Source: Musa acuminata AAA Group (lineage: Eukaryota > Streptophyta > Magnoliopsida > Zingiberales > Musaceae). From it: a stretch of DNA of 64,000 nt. Positions 25,108-36,811 of the stretch are shown here, piece after piece; within the stretch, counting starts at the first letter, position 1, and each line of letters opens with the position of its first letter. The position numbers and the translations under genes were made by a program. The stretch is taken from NCBI RefSeq assembly GCF_036884655.1, contig NC_088339.1:33851501-33915500 (forward strand), given 5' to 3'. The notes beneath the pieces are model-generated. The model had not been told where the DNA came from, did no database searches, and was given only the letters and a program-made list of their open reading frames with translations.

Positions 25108-27429
25108 TCAGCATAAGGCTATGGCTGGCTCAGCCGGAGCAGGCATCACCATTGAGAAGTTTGATGGCTCAGGTAGCTCAGGAAGAGGCAGTAGGCGGTT
25201 CCTGAACAAGCAAAGGGCTTCACGCATCCATTCGTATCGACAGAGTTGAAATGCTTGTGGCAAAGCGACCTGTTGTTACAGAGTCAAAGAGTTCAAGGAT
25301 ACAAGATTGGTTGATCAAAATTTGTGATTGATTTGAGTCTATAACTAAGGTGGAGTAGTAGCAAATACTGACCCACATCCTGCCATGTATACTCTGCTCG
25401 GGCCAGTAGTCTAGTTCCTCTGTGACCTCCAATGCAAACATATAGCCTTTGCAAGCTCCTTCCAGGCCGCAAGTGCCTTGTCTGCTCTTACTTCTGAACA
25501 CCCAATGACCCAGCTCAACTCCCTGATCATAAATTGCAGATGATCAACACAATCTTTTGAGAGAGAGAAAGCAATCGGTTGTCTAACAAAACTTGAGATA
25601 CACTAGATGCATCATCCAACATAAAGATTGATGAAGCAGATAAATCTTGTAAACATAAGCTTTCAAAAGTAAACACAGTAGAGTCCTAATCAGAAATAAG
25701 AACGCCGACGATTGAATGCTTTCAAGTTGCAGTTAGAAAATGATGGAATGTTTCAAATATACCACCATAGATAAAATAGTTTCATGTTTGATTGAACACC
25801 CAATTACTTCAACAATAGAGTGAGTGCAAATAAGGACCCCTTTTCGTCTGTCTCAATCATTCAATTATTTACTACCAGTTTCATCTTCCGGTAAGTTCAA
25901 AGGAACTATTTCCAATGGACTCATGTTGCTAAGGACTAGTATGCTAATGCCACCTGAAGTCAACTCAGCAAATAGGCATAAAGCAGTGATTTAGGTATGA
26001 CAACGATCATTGATGGTCTGCCTACTGGTTGGTTAGATTTGCTTTCTTGTGATCCAAGTGACACCTAAGTTATGCAACTAAAACTCTCAACCATAAACAC
26101 AAGGGCCCATTTGCATCAGACGAGTAACACGGTGGAGATGGAGCTGTAAGATCATTCCTAAGAACAACTCACATGAGAGATGATGCAGGGGTCAAGCAAA
26201 CAAGAGACATATCACATGTCCAATGGGTGGGTATGGGGAACACTGATGATGTTAAAATCACTTTGCCATAAAGCTCCAAAAATAATAGTTAGTGACTGAC
26301 AGCTTTGTTGGAGATGAAAATGACATGATGACTCTAATGATAAAGAGTGACATCACACCAATCAAGTTAGATTCTTCGGAAATGGACTTTTTACTTTTCC
26401 AAAAAAATGGAAGCACCAGACTAAGATATCTGCCAATGGCAAGTCAACATGGAATCCCAAATCACAGAAACTAAAAGCAAGAAAAGAAAAAGTTTAATTT
26501 TGCCACATCCTCTTAGGTAGCAGTCATTGTTAACACCAGTAGAGTTTCTAAAATGACTTCTGTTTCAACCAGTATCGATCAGAGATTAAATTCATGACTA
26601 CAGTTGAGCAAAATATACAAAGATTGGAATGGAAAACAATGTCTTTTTTCTTTGGGGCATAACATCAAACTAATGGAAGGTGCAATTCAAAGAGATTATC
26701 TGATGCAAAAAGGAAAAAAGAAATGACAAGTTTCTGAACTCTATCTTCCTTCTACCAATACTTACTTTGATGATTCCCCTCACACCTGCTTCCTCCAAAG
26801 CTTCTCGGCATGCTGCTTCACACGCAGTTTCATCTTTCTCCCAACCACCCTACACCAAGGATCGGACTGTTCAGGAACCTTAACCATCCACATTCTGAAC
26901 GTGAGGCTAACAAGAAGTTCTTACCTTTGGGAAGATGAGGTCATGTCGACCTGGTGAACTGATCATGAGGACTTCCACTCTGTTCATCAGATCACCAGAT
27001 TGATTGCTGGAGTTCCCATTTATCTTGTAAGGAATGCATCTGATCAATCCATCAGGGCATACATCAAGAATCAGAAACATATACAGAGGGGTAACGAGTG
27101 CAAATCTTGTTCCAATGAATCACTACATCATAATCACAAGTCAGCAAAGCTCTACAAGGATGATGGTAAAGACCCCATCATGACAGTTGCTGACAGAAAA
27201 GCTACAGAACTACTGTTACTGCAGCTCACTAAGATCTAAAAGATCAAAGAAAACTGATATATCTTACTTGAATCTAACGAATAACAGATTACTGGATTGG
27301 ATTTCTTGAATCTAAAGAACTGAAATGTAAGAAGAGTTGAAGCTGAAGTAAATACCCTGCGACAAGCCGAAACTGGTTATCATACCGCTGCAGACGTCGA
27401 CCCTGCCGAGCTAGCAGAGGCGAAGACAT
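25108..27429 (-). CDS. Nudix hydrolase (plant NUDT12/13/16/17/18/21-like)
   Basis: Nudix enzymes hydrolyse nucleoside diphosphates linked to another moiety; this subgroup acts on substrates such as diadenosine polyphosphates or inositol pyrophosphates. Five exons (27356-27429, 26925-27039, 26766-26849, 25373-25522, 25108-25269) splice to 585 nt, giving 194 aa. The N-terminus MSSPLLARQGRRLQRYDNQF and VAGCIPYK match the subgroup. A perfect Nudix box, GX5EX7REUXEEXGU, spans residues 64-86 (GGWEKDE...REALEEAGV) and fills exon 3, with Mg-binding Glu residues present. Downstream are WVFRSKS and YMFALEVTEELDYWPEQ, typical of the fold. There is a somewhat longer loop than usual, KINGNSSNQSGDLMNR, before the VEVLMISSPGR strand. 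Whether it is cytosolic, mitochondrial or plastidic cannot be read from the short N-terminus. Confidence 0.93.
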
Positions 27430-28903
27430 GATTCCGCTGGAAGTAAGAAAGCTTACGACTTTAGGGAAGGGAACACAAGAAACAAAATGGAGACGAAAGG
27501 AGGCAAAATACAAAGGAATCGATCAACGCGACACGGAGATTAAAAGCACATCTCACCCGAGATAATATTCTGGTTTCAGAAACAGGGGGTACCGCCCTTG
27601 AAACCCTGGGGACGCAGTTATCACTTCGAAGACCTATTCGAGCCCTCGTTTTGCACAAAGCTCACAACTTTTGGCTCTTAAACCCCTCTTCCTCACAGTC
27701 CTGACCTTCCCCACGACGGCATTGCAGAAAACACAAGAAAAACGACGGCGAAATAGCAACAAGAAGCCAAAACAAAGCCCAAGGCAAACGCTAGAGAGTT
27801 GGGAGAGAAGAAGACAAGAGAAGAGATTTGCTGGGGCTGCTGCGTCTTCTCGCGCGAGGTATTTAATGCCTCTGCGTCAACCGAACGGCACAGAGATCAA
27901 CCGATCGGCAATAAAAGCCACGACTTTTCGAAACTGGGCAACACCGACGAGATCGGAAGTGGTCAGAAACCACAACAAGGGGGTGCAAGCTGGGATCTTT
28001 CATGAGGAAACCGCAATCCTGGGTTGCGTGAACTGCATTAAAAAACAGGGAACGAGGCGCCAACCACCTTTTTGCGGCAGGATCGGATCAACGCTTGTCG
28101 TGTACGCCGATAAACCAGTGAAAATTTTGGAATACGTCGTGTCCAGGATAAAGATGACGGTGGTGAGGGATAGGCGAAGGAGTGGACTTTCTGTACGACC
28201 TTCTCGAAAGGAGCGTTGACTTTTCCGGTCAAATCTCTTCTTTTACGGCGATTATTTGGTCATTTTGTGGGATTGTTTCGGTCACCCCCGCTCTCTCTCC
28301 CCCTCTCGTTCTGGGGAAACAATTCCCCCATGGGACGTACCTGCCTTACGATTGGAAGGCATGTGAGGATCGGGATGGGACCCACAGGGTGGCAAAAGGG
28401 TTTGCCCCACCAAACGTACCTGCCTCACGATTGGTACGCAGATACGGATCGGACGTGGGACCTACAATGTAGGTGAGAGACAGAAGTGAGCTGTAAACAG
28501 GGAAGGTGAAAGGTTGTGTCCGGTTTGAGCTATCTCGGTTGCCACGCTCTTAGAACATAGCTGACACGTAATTAATTCTTATAAGTGGCATTTTGTTATG
28601 ATCATACGAAACAATAAATGATAAGGTTGAGTCCGATTTGATCCTTCTTGCTTTTGTTCGAGCAAGACGTACGGGAAGCAAATCCTAGATGGGATGGTCG
28701 TGATTATCCGATAAAACTCTTTTTAGATGTTTATGTTAGGGCGATTGTCCGTGAAAATAGTTTTTATAGATTTTTTTTTGGTGATATTTCTTTTTATAGT
28801 TTTCAAGCAGTCATCTCTTATCTCTAGTACTTCAAAAAGCTGTAATTTTTTTGCTCGATCCAAAAGTTTTTCCCCCAAATGTTTTATGGATTGATTTTTA
28901 ACT
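27430..28903. other. Nudix gene upstream region and spacer
   Basis: Promoter and 5' leader of the minus-strand Nudix gene. A 182-codon + strand frame at 27671-28219 shows no family resemblance and is not called. A tandem duplication lies at 28335-28465 (separate entry). Confidence 0.4.
28335..28465. repeat. tandem duplication, period 79 bp
   Basis: ACGTACCTGCC at 28335 and 28414 each begin a ~50-bp block (…TTACGATTGG… / …TCACGATTGG…) that ends in a GGGACC motif. The unit is an imperfect direct duplication, located about 0.9 kb upstream of the Nudix start. Confidence 0.75.
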
Positions 28904-29098
28904 GCAAAAACACTATATAGTATTTTGTTTTAAAATATTATATAGCGTTTTTAAAATAAAATTGCTATATAATTTTTTAAAAAAATACTGTATAGTGTTT
29001 TTGAACTAAATATTGATATCACAGTATTTTTGAAACAAAAACACTATACAATATTTTTAAAACAAAAACACTATATAGTATTTTTTGTATAAAAACTA
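28904..29098. repeat. AT-rich palindromic tandem array (copy 2)
   Basis: About six imperfect copies of a near-palindrome AAAACACTATATAGTATTTT spaced roughly 30-40 bp. Each unit can fold on itself. Related to 24470-24720. Confidence 0.75.
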
Positions 29099-29169
29099 AC
29101 CAACAAAATATTGCAAACAGTTGATGGAAAATATTTTTTTGCTTGGACGGGAAAATACATGACAGCTTT

Positions 29170-29790
29170 TGGAAGGTATTTTAAGGATTTTTGAAATACA
29201 AGGTGATAAAAAGGGTATCATCTAAAAATTATCCAAAAATAATATATTTTCTAGTACAATCTCTTTTTATTGTGTGATTATTATTTTTATTTTTTTATAA
29301 TTATAATTTTAATTTTTAAATATTTTTAAACTATCTCTTTACGTATGAACTCAAAGGACGGCATCGAGGGGGCACACGAGTGAGATTGGATGGTGTTGAG
29401 TAGTATTGACAATGACGACAAGCAACATTGATAGCAAATTGTGTCAACGGTGATGATGAACAGCATCAACAGTAAATGGAGAGGCGAGCGACATCGTCTT
29501 TGACTGTACCGATGACAAGCATCGACCGTTAACGATATCAACAATCGACATTTACAGTGAGCAAGGTTGACGACAATGACGTCAATAGTGAAGATGAAAT
29601 AAGAGGTTATGAGAAAAAAAGATAAAATCAATAATACTGAGATCGTAGATAGTAAAATACAAATTATTATTTAAAAAATTATAAATGAAAAAGGATTATC
29701 TATAATAAAAAGAGACCGTAAATAAATAATATGCATCTTATATTAAAATAATATGAGATTTAAAATATTTTTTAAATGAAAGATATATAG
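29170..29790. mobile_element. foldback element with AT-rich inverted repeats
   Basis: The left arm (ACAATCTCTTTTTATTGTG at about 29259 onward, to ACTATCTCTTTACG near 29342) pairs imperfectly with the right arm (reverse complement of about 29640-29725, ACGGTCTCTTTTTATTATAG...). The roughly 300-bp interior (29345-29640) is GC-richer and made of GACGACAAxxATCGAC-like words, resembling the interior of the other foldback elements. No transposase is seen. Boundaries are approximate. Confidence 0.55.
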
Positions 29791-29821
29791 GATAAAGTTA
29801 TCACTACTATTATAATTATAG

Positions 29822-29828
<7 letters not shown>

Positions 29829-29865
<37 letters not shown>
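29829..29865. repeat. (TA)n microsatellite
   Basis: About eighteen uninterrupted TA units. Confidence 0.95.
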
Positions 29866-29866
<1 letters not shown>

Positions 29867-29879
29867 CTTAAAATCATGG

Positions 29880-30350
29880 CAACAATTTTAAGTCTTTATC
29901 TTTTTACGGTGACGATGATTAATCAGTTTAAGTCACTCAAATCGAGCTTAGACCGAGTGTAGATCTAGCTCAAATCGAGCCCAGATCAAGATAATTGGTT
30001 CGGTCAAAATTGATGAATCGGTTCAGCCGAACCAATTCATCGATCTAACAATTGATCAAGAGGATTGGTTGGATTACTAGTTTGAGAACAGGAAATTTAG
30101 TTTGTATTATGATGATATGTAATTGGCTTGTATTGATTTGGGTCAAATCAAAATCGGATGAATCATATTAATTATATACGATGATGAGGACAAACTTCAT
30201 CATTTTTCCTTTTGTCATGTATTAATTAGATAATAAATATGAAAGCTCAAGGCTATAGTGGCAAAAAGAAAGTGCATAATTCTTTTCTAGAAAATTAAAT
30301 AAAATTATTCTAAGAAGTACTAATACATATTTGACAAAAATTGATAATTT

Positions 30351-30386
<36 letters not shown>

Positions 30387-30576
30387 CTTTGAAAATCTAT
30401 AATCCTAATATCCCGATAAAAAATTTATTACTACTCCCTGCTCTCATAAACCTTTATAATTTATTTATATCTAAAATATTTTTTATATTTAAAAAATAAA
30501 ATATATAAGCTCATATTTTAAAAAATGAATCATATAAGCTCATCTCATCAAGTAGTTAACAGAGTCATGACATGAT
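29880..30576. other. AT-rich intergenic DNA
   Basis: No gene is seen. Between 29930 and 30060 there are repeated ATCGAGC/GATCAAG/GGTTCGGTC words. An (AAT)n run occupies about 30355-30384. Confidence 0.45.
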
Positions 30577-31475
30577 GACTCATAATAAATTATTAATATA
30601 ATAATACATATAATTTAAGTTAAAAAAAATTATTTTAACCCATGTAATTTTGATCATGAACCACTTAAGCCTTTATGATGTTACTCATGTATAAAAGAAC
30701 ATCTATATTTTAAAAAATATAGTATATAAATCATTTCTATCAAGTCTGAATTAATAGATATATATAAAAAATATAGTCTATTTGTTTACATAGTATGTTG
30801 ACTCACAATAAACTATTAATATAATAACATATGTAATTTAAATTAAAAAAATTGAGACCACCATCAATAACAGAAGGAGACGTCGTCGTAGAAGCGACCA
30901 CCGATAGCACAATTGAGATGCTACTGTCTAGCATGGCATCGTGTACACATAGCCTCTCTCGCGTTGGCGATAAACTCAGGAGCTTTTGGTCCTACTTTAG
31001 GTAAATGTGTGTCGACTAATCAGATGCTAAGCATGCAATAGTCTTGTGATCCCTCTTCCTCCTTTTGGGTGTCTTCATCTCTACCACCTCCCACTTCGTC
31101 TTCTTATGTGTCCTCATCGTCACGCTTGCAACGTGGTGGTCTAGCTCTCCCTCACCTCAACCTCTGGCCCTTTCTACCTTTACCTCTCCGTCTTCATCCA
31201 TCGATGTGGCCTTCATCGCTTCATCTTTTTTAACAAGATAAACTTTTTTTTTAACTTAAATTATACGTATCATTATATTAATACTTTATTGTGAATCAGC
31301 ATATTACGTAAAGAAACTTTAATATTTGTCAACAACGAGTTATATGCTAAATTTTTTTAAATGTAAAAATTATTTTAAATACAAACAAAATAATAAAGAC
31401 TCAAGTGATCCATGAATAAAATCACTTAAGTTATACGTATCATTGTATTAATAGTTTATTATAAAATAATATATC
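30577..31475. mobile_element. foldback element with nested, duplicated inverted repeats
   Basis: A ~55-bp motif (GACTCA.AATAAA.TATTAATATAATAA...ATAATTTAAGTTAA) occurs twice in direct orientation on the left (30577 and 30789) and twice inverted on the right (about 31250 and 31428). A second block, CATGTAATTTTGATCATGAACCACTTAAGCC at 30640, also has an inverted partner at 31395-31432. The interior (30855-31235) is GC-richer with CTCTTCCTCC/CATCGTC words. No transposase; probably a non-autonomous element. Confidence 0.7.
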
Positions 31476-31857
31476 GATTTGATAAAAATATAATAATTAT
31501 TTTATACATAAATTAAATACCAACTATTCTAAACCTATCAAATCAATTTCACATAATTTTTCTTCAAATCTTTGGAACATCATCCTCATGAAAATAAAAA
31601 GTAGTACAATGCAAAATCAACATGGGGAGCATGGAATCATTGTAAAACTTATTTAGGAATCTTGGCACTTAAAAACACATGGTTACACCACTTCATACAT
31701 TTATTCTCAAGTCCAGTCATTCCTCACTACTGCAATACAGAGACAGAGTTCACTCGAGTGCCAAACAAACTAAGAATTACAGCAAAACGAATACAAGCCA
31801 GCTTTATTTAGATCCCATCCACAGTGGACAGAGATGTACAGGCTCATCATAACTGTT
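31476..31857. other. 3' flank of transaldolase
   Basis: AT-rich, no coding signal. The right part is likely the 3' UTR of the minus-strand transaldolase gene. Confidence 0.45.
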
Positions 31858-34800
31858 CTACAGACTGAGGGCCTTGAGAGAATCACCCTTCTGTTTCAGG
31901 CTAACCAGCAAACTGTCGAAACTCTTCTTGAATGACTCCACACCCTCGGCCTCAAGCTGTGCCCCAACTTCGTCCCAGTCAATCCCCAACTTCTCTAGTG
32001 CACTGTAAATTCCCTCAGCCTCCGAGATGTTTGAATCAATGGTCCTCGAGACGACACCGTGATCCATAAAGGCTTCAAGAGCCTGGTCGGGCATGGTCGA
32101 AACCTGGAACCACATCAAAATATAGGAATGTAATGCCAGGAACATTGTGCTATACCCATAAATTTGAAGTTAAAAACTCTGGATGCACCCATAGCTGAAG
32201 TTCCATGTTTGATGAAATTTCATATAGCCAGATAATAATACATTGGTCAAACCATGCCTAAGAGTGAAAAATATAACCAATTGTATGGTAGGTGTGGTGG
32301 CAAGACAATGACACACAAGTTGCATTTTGCCTAAAACTCCACCAAAGCAACTCAAATCCATGCTCTATGATCATGAATCATTAAATTTCTTGGTGTCCTT
32401 TATTATTACCATGGTAAGCACCAACATACACCTCTGATCAGACTATTATGCTCAGATAGATTTCACCATTGGGAGTTCAATCGGTAAAGCTATTTTTCTT
32501 TTTGTTTGAAATAATCTAGAAATACGTTGTAGTAACTAACCGTGTCAGGTCCAATAAGAGGATCGACGTAAAGAGTGTCAGGATATGCAGGATTCTTAAC
32601 ACTGGTCGAGGCCCATAATAACCTCTGCTTTTTGGCACCCTTCTTTACCAAAGCCTCCCAACGTGGACCAGAAAATTTCTTTTGATACAGCTTATAAGCT
32701 AGAGTTGCTTGAGCTACAGCTGCCTGCGGGGTTCCAGCATAGAGAAGGTAAGCATCTTTGTTAGTCTTCTCATTTTAGAAGCCACGGGCAACAGAGAGTT
32801 TACCTTTCCTCGGAGATCAAGAGCTTCAGGTGTCCCAATCTTTTCTAGCATTTTATCAACGAGAGTGTCAACACGACTGACAAAGAAGGAAGCCACACTG
32901 GTCACCTTAGAAAGGTCACTGAGCCCAGAAGACTCGAGACCATCCAAATAAGCATCGATCACAGCTTCATATCTAGGGAGTGAGAAGATCAACTGTAAAA
33001 TATAGAAGTATAATCAGCGCATCAATAATCAACATGTAATGAAGTATTCTACTGTAAAAGCATACGGCCATCATGATTACAAAAAAATACCCCTAAAATC
33101 AGGTTCAGGAAGATTTTAGAGATGTAAACTAAAAGTGGCACAGAAAGTGAAACAATTTGAAGATCCAACCAGAATAATTGAATGGAACCATAGAGAAGTG
33201 ATTCAAAGGAAAATTGGTCTTTTTTTTAAAATAACGTATCTTCTGTCAAGGAGGGTGAAGTATATAATTTAAGATGGTCAGAGGAAAGACACAAAGCAAC
33301 TGAACTTACCGTCACATTAACGCTTATACCAAGTGAAATAACTTGTTTGACGGATGGAACACATTCTGCTGTAGCTGGGATCTTTATATACACATTCGGG
33401 CGATCAACCACTTTGTGCAAATATTTAGCAGCTTCAACTGTGCCATCGGTATCGTTCGCAAGTCTAGGAGACACTTCAACAGATACATAACCGTCAGCGC
33501 CATATGTTTGATCATAAATGGGTTCAAAAAGTTTGCATGCATCTTGAATGTCCTTCACAACAAGTTCCCAGTAAGCACTTTCTATGTCCTTTCCTGCAGT
33601 TACCAGCTGCCTATAGACCAAAATTGCACTTTGTTCATGAATATATACAAAGATTTCGGAAAGATAAGCATGTAAATTATTAAAAGTTGAACCGCTGATA
33701 GAAAGATGACAGTTCTTATTCATGGTAATATATCTTTTATAGGTTCTTCCATAAAAATGAAAAAAAAATCCAAACCTCTGTGCTAAACACACTTATCATC
33801 TTTCTTTTTCAGGTTCTTCCAAAAAAAAAAAAAAAATCCAGGCCTCCGTGCCAAACACACATAGTTTTTCTCCAGCAACCACCAAATAAAAAAGTTCAAG
33901 AACCTACTAGAAACTTGGTCATGATGGAGATAATCTAGTCCATTAACTTAAGAATGATGGTATATGATAGGTCATTCACAAAGGACAATGGCACATACAG
34001 CTCGAGCCCAGCAAATTATTGTGGTTGATGCAAGATACTAAGTCAAAATGGTCGAATACCTGAATTGCTCATCATAGGCACTAGACGATGATATAGCTTT
34101 CTGAAAAATCTGCAGCAACATGATAATTCAGTTAAGATCAAATGCACTCTTATAAAAAATAAGAAAACATTTGACTGACATCAAATTCCAGAATATAATA
34201 GGTTCTTTTTCCAACTGAGTTTGATAAACTAAGGGGACCTTGAACTTTTAACCCAAAAAAAAATTACCGTGGGATTGCTGGTAACACCCCTTACACCACT
34301 GGCAATCAGCGGCAGCAAATCTGTTACAGGCCGGCAGAGATTGTCATACCATGGAGACTGTCCTTGTTGCTCATAGAGATCGTGGAGGGTTGTCCTCTTT
34401 GATGGGACACCATTTCCATCTTGCAGTGAAGACTTCACACTGGGTACATATTTAGTTCGAATTCAGGCAAACTTTTAAGAAAGTATCTTGATAACATGAA
34501 GCAAAAGATCAGAGTATCAGCAAACCAAAACACAATCTAAGAAACAGGAAGCACAAACCATGTATATGTATTACTATACAGCTCTACCATAATCCTTGTA
34601 GAGAACTACTGAAAAGTCAAAGTTTAACCATCATTGTCCTACCCATAATATCATCTAATTGTCATTCCACGTTGCGTTGTCATTCCACGTTGCTGCCACA
34701 TTTGCAGGAAAAAATCCTATAACTTTTACATAGCCCCTATAGAAAAAATTGTCCTTGAACTTAAGTACCCATAAATTAAAATAGAAACTCTTGCGATTTT

Positions 34801-35523
34801 GGACCACATGTTGCAAGCAACAACCTCAATTCATTAAGTAATTCTAACAACATGACTCTTTCCGAGACTCGAGGCTAGCTTTTGCTACATCGGCCACAAA
34901 CATACGTGAATTAGCAGATATTACAGTACCATTAGTACTGAATCTTTATTATCTAATCAAACCTAAGAAATCAAGCTTCAGAAAGCTAACTAAAAACTTT
35001 GTCTTTCAAACTTTGTCTTTCAAGAGTTCCACACATCTACAAAGGCTAAATAAGCGACAGCTTCTCACGGATCAACATCTGCAATACGAAAGACACCGTC
35101 TTTCTTGCATGGATGGAATCATGGTAGCAGAAACGGGATCTAACAAGACGATGATACATCAATCGAGATTCCCAATCCCTCACCCAAAAAAAGTCAAGGA
35201 CCTCGTCAACTAACTAGCCGCTAGAGAATAACAGATCAACTTTGGTCTCACGGCAGATTGGAGACAACCGGCAAGACAAAGAAGAAGAAAGAAACAAAAA
35301 AAGAGATATTGTGACGAGGACAAGCGCAAGGGACGAGAGAAGCATACACCAACGCGCTCCACCCGGAGCGATCTCGTCGAATCGAGAGGCGGAGGGGAGC
35401 GATCGGGCTCCGAACCGGGCCGCTGCGTCTGCGGAAGTCGACGGAGAGCTTCGGATCGGATCGGAGAGGAGGAGATGAGACCGCGGTGAAGGCGGGGCTG
35501 GAGAGCTTCGAGATCGATGCCAT
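31858..35523 (-). CDS. TAL: transaldolase, plastid-targeted type
   Basis: Transaldolase moves a dihydroxyacetone unit between sugar phosphates (sedoheptulose-7-P and glyceraldehyde-3-P to erythrose-4-P and fructose-6-P) in the non-oxidative pentose phosphate pathway through a Schiff-base lysine. Seven exons (35348-35523, 34268-34439, 34060-34109, 33310-33610, 32804-32992, 32541-32723, 31858-32103) splice to 1317 nt, giving 438 aa, the length of plant transaldolases. The first ~60 residues ([17 protein letters not shown]..., Ser/Arg-rich) look like a chloroplast transit peptide. Then come [43 protein letters not shown] with the candidate Schiff-base lysine near residue 209, and the C-terminal [13 protein letters not shown]. 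The exon 1 donor was placed at GT|GTATGC because it restores the frame VKSSLQ. A C16 tract lies just before the start codon. Confidence 0.96.
33741..33862. repeat. tandem duplication inside transaldolase intron
   Basis: AGGTTCTTCC-A-rich-ATCCA..CCTC.GTGC.AAACACAC occurs twice (33741-33792 and 33811-33862, period about 70 bp) in the third intron. Confidence 0.75.
34661..34694. repeat. 18-bp tandem repeat in transaldolase intron 1
   Basis: GTCATTCCACGTTGC at 34661 is repeated at 34679. It lies in the first intron. Confidence 0.8.
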
Positions 35524-35527
35524 GGTA

Positions 35528-35543
35528 GGGGGGGGGGGGGGGG
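35528..35543. repeat. G16 homopolymer (C16 in the transaldolase leader)
   Basis: On the minus strand this reads as sixteen C, then TACC, then the ATG of transaldolase at 35523. A further CGGGGG follows on the + strand. Such tracts are length-variable and error-prone in sequencing. Confidence 0.9.
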
Positions 35544-35544
35544 C

Positions 35545-36243
35545 GGGGGTTGGTGGATGATGAGAGCAACAAGGAAGGATTTTTATCGAGGGGGTTCGAG
35601 GGGAGAGGGATATATGTTTTGGGCCCTTAAGGTGGAAGCCGCGGCGGCGGCGAAGGAGAGACGGGTAGAACGGTAAATTGAGTCATGGTTGCAGGGGTAG
35701 GTACGCAACACAACAGCGGAGGTGAGTCCGCCCGTGCTGTTGGGTTGGTTGGGATTGCCTGCATCTCTCCAGGCAGGGAACGTAGATTTCACGTATCCAA
35801 CCGCTCTCTGACGTCAGAATGACACAGCTGAATATGAGGTGGCCTTCGTCGGTGGTGAAGATGCTCATGCATCCCCTGCCTGAGGGGAGACAGCCGATCT
35901 CATACTTATTGGAGCTTATCTATTGATATGCAAATTTAGGATTTTTCTATTTTTATTTTTAGTTTTGTGGGTTTTGGTGGGTAAGTGAAAGGGTTGAATG
36001 GGGTGTGGGATGAGTTAAACTTGGGTTCCGATTCTAAGATCCAATTTAGGATTGGCAACTGTTGGACTGTGGGACTCTTATTTTGACCTCTTGCTACTTA
36101 TAATTGAAACTTCTACTAAGCATTATGACATCATAAATTATGAGAAGAAAATAATTAATATGTTGGTGATTTATTTGACAAATCTTAAGATATGCTCCGA
36201 TGGTGATGATGATATGTCTCAGACGTTAAACCTGATGATGAAC
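35545..36243. other. transaldolase promoter and spacer
   Basis: Transaldolase upstream region, including a CGG repeat near 35639-35651. No gene is supported further along. Confidence 0.4.
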
Positions 36244-36811
36244 TGATGCGTTGTGGCTAATGAGTGCCTGATCTACGGGTCGATGTTGGGAGTCTTCGAT
36301 CGACTGAGTTGGTCGCTGAGGTCAGTCAAACCCTCGAAACGGGTTGTGGCATCGAAATGTTGATTGGCGTCTCTCGGTCTGGACGTCGATTGGCGGCTCG
36401 TCGTTGGGATGCTGGTTGACGACTCCAAGGTCGGAATGCTCGTGGCTCGAGGGTAACCGTTTTCCTACAATGATGATATTTGTCAGGTGATTACCAACTT
36501 TGGCCCCATCGATGAGCAAGTCAGTAGTGGGTTGATTGGTTTTTTGCCTCCCCTTGGGCTGGATGTCGGTCATGGGCTTTTATACTACTGTATAAGGGTT
36601 GATTGTACATGGGTTTGGCATGACGATCGATCCTCGAGGGGTGAGATGGTACATTTGTACGATCACCATCGTGGGACGTGCCATGTGGCACCGTCCTGAG
36701 CTTTTCGGGACGGGACGTACTAAATAACACTTTGATACGGATTCTGGCTTAGCGCATAGGGGTACTTCTCTTGCTGACTTGGCTGTAGCGTGACGTAGCA
36801 TTGATCGTAAC
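36244..36811. mobile_element. possible solo LTR-like block
   Basis: A GC-richer 568-bp block in AT-rich DNA beginning TGATGCGTTG and ending GATCGTAACA, so with TG...CA ends. It has a TTTTATACTACTGTATAAGG TATA-like stretch in the middle (about 36577). No matching target-site duplication was found, so the call is weak. Confidence 0.25.

Noticed and set aside
27671..28219. 182-codon + strand ORF
   Set aside because: Low-complexity basic sequence with no recognisable domain, lying in the Nudix promoter; probably chance.
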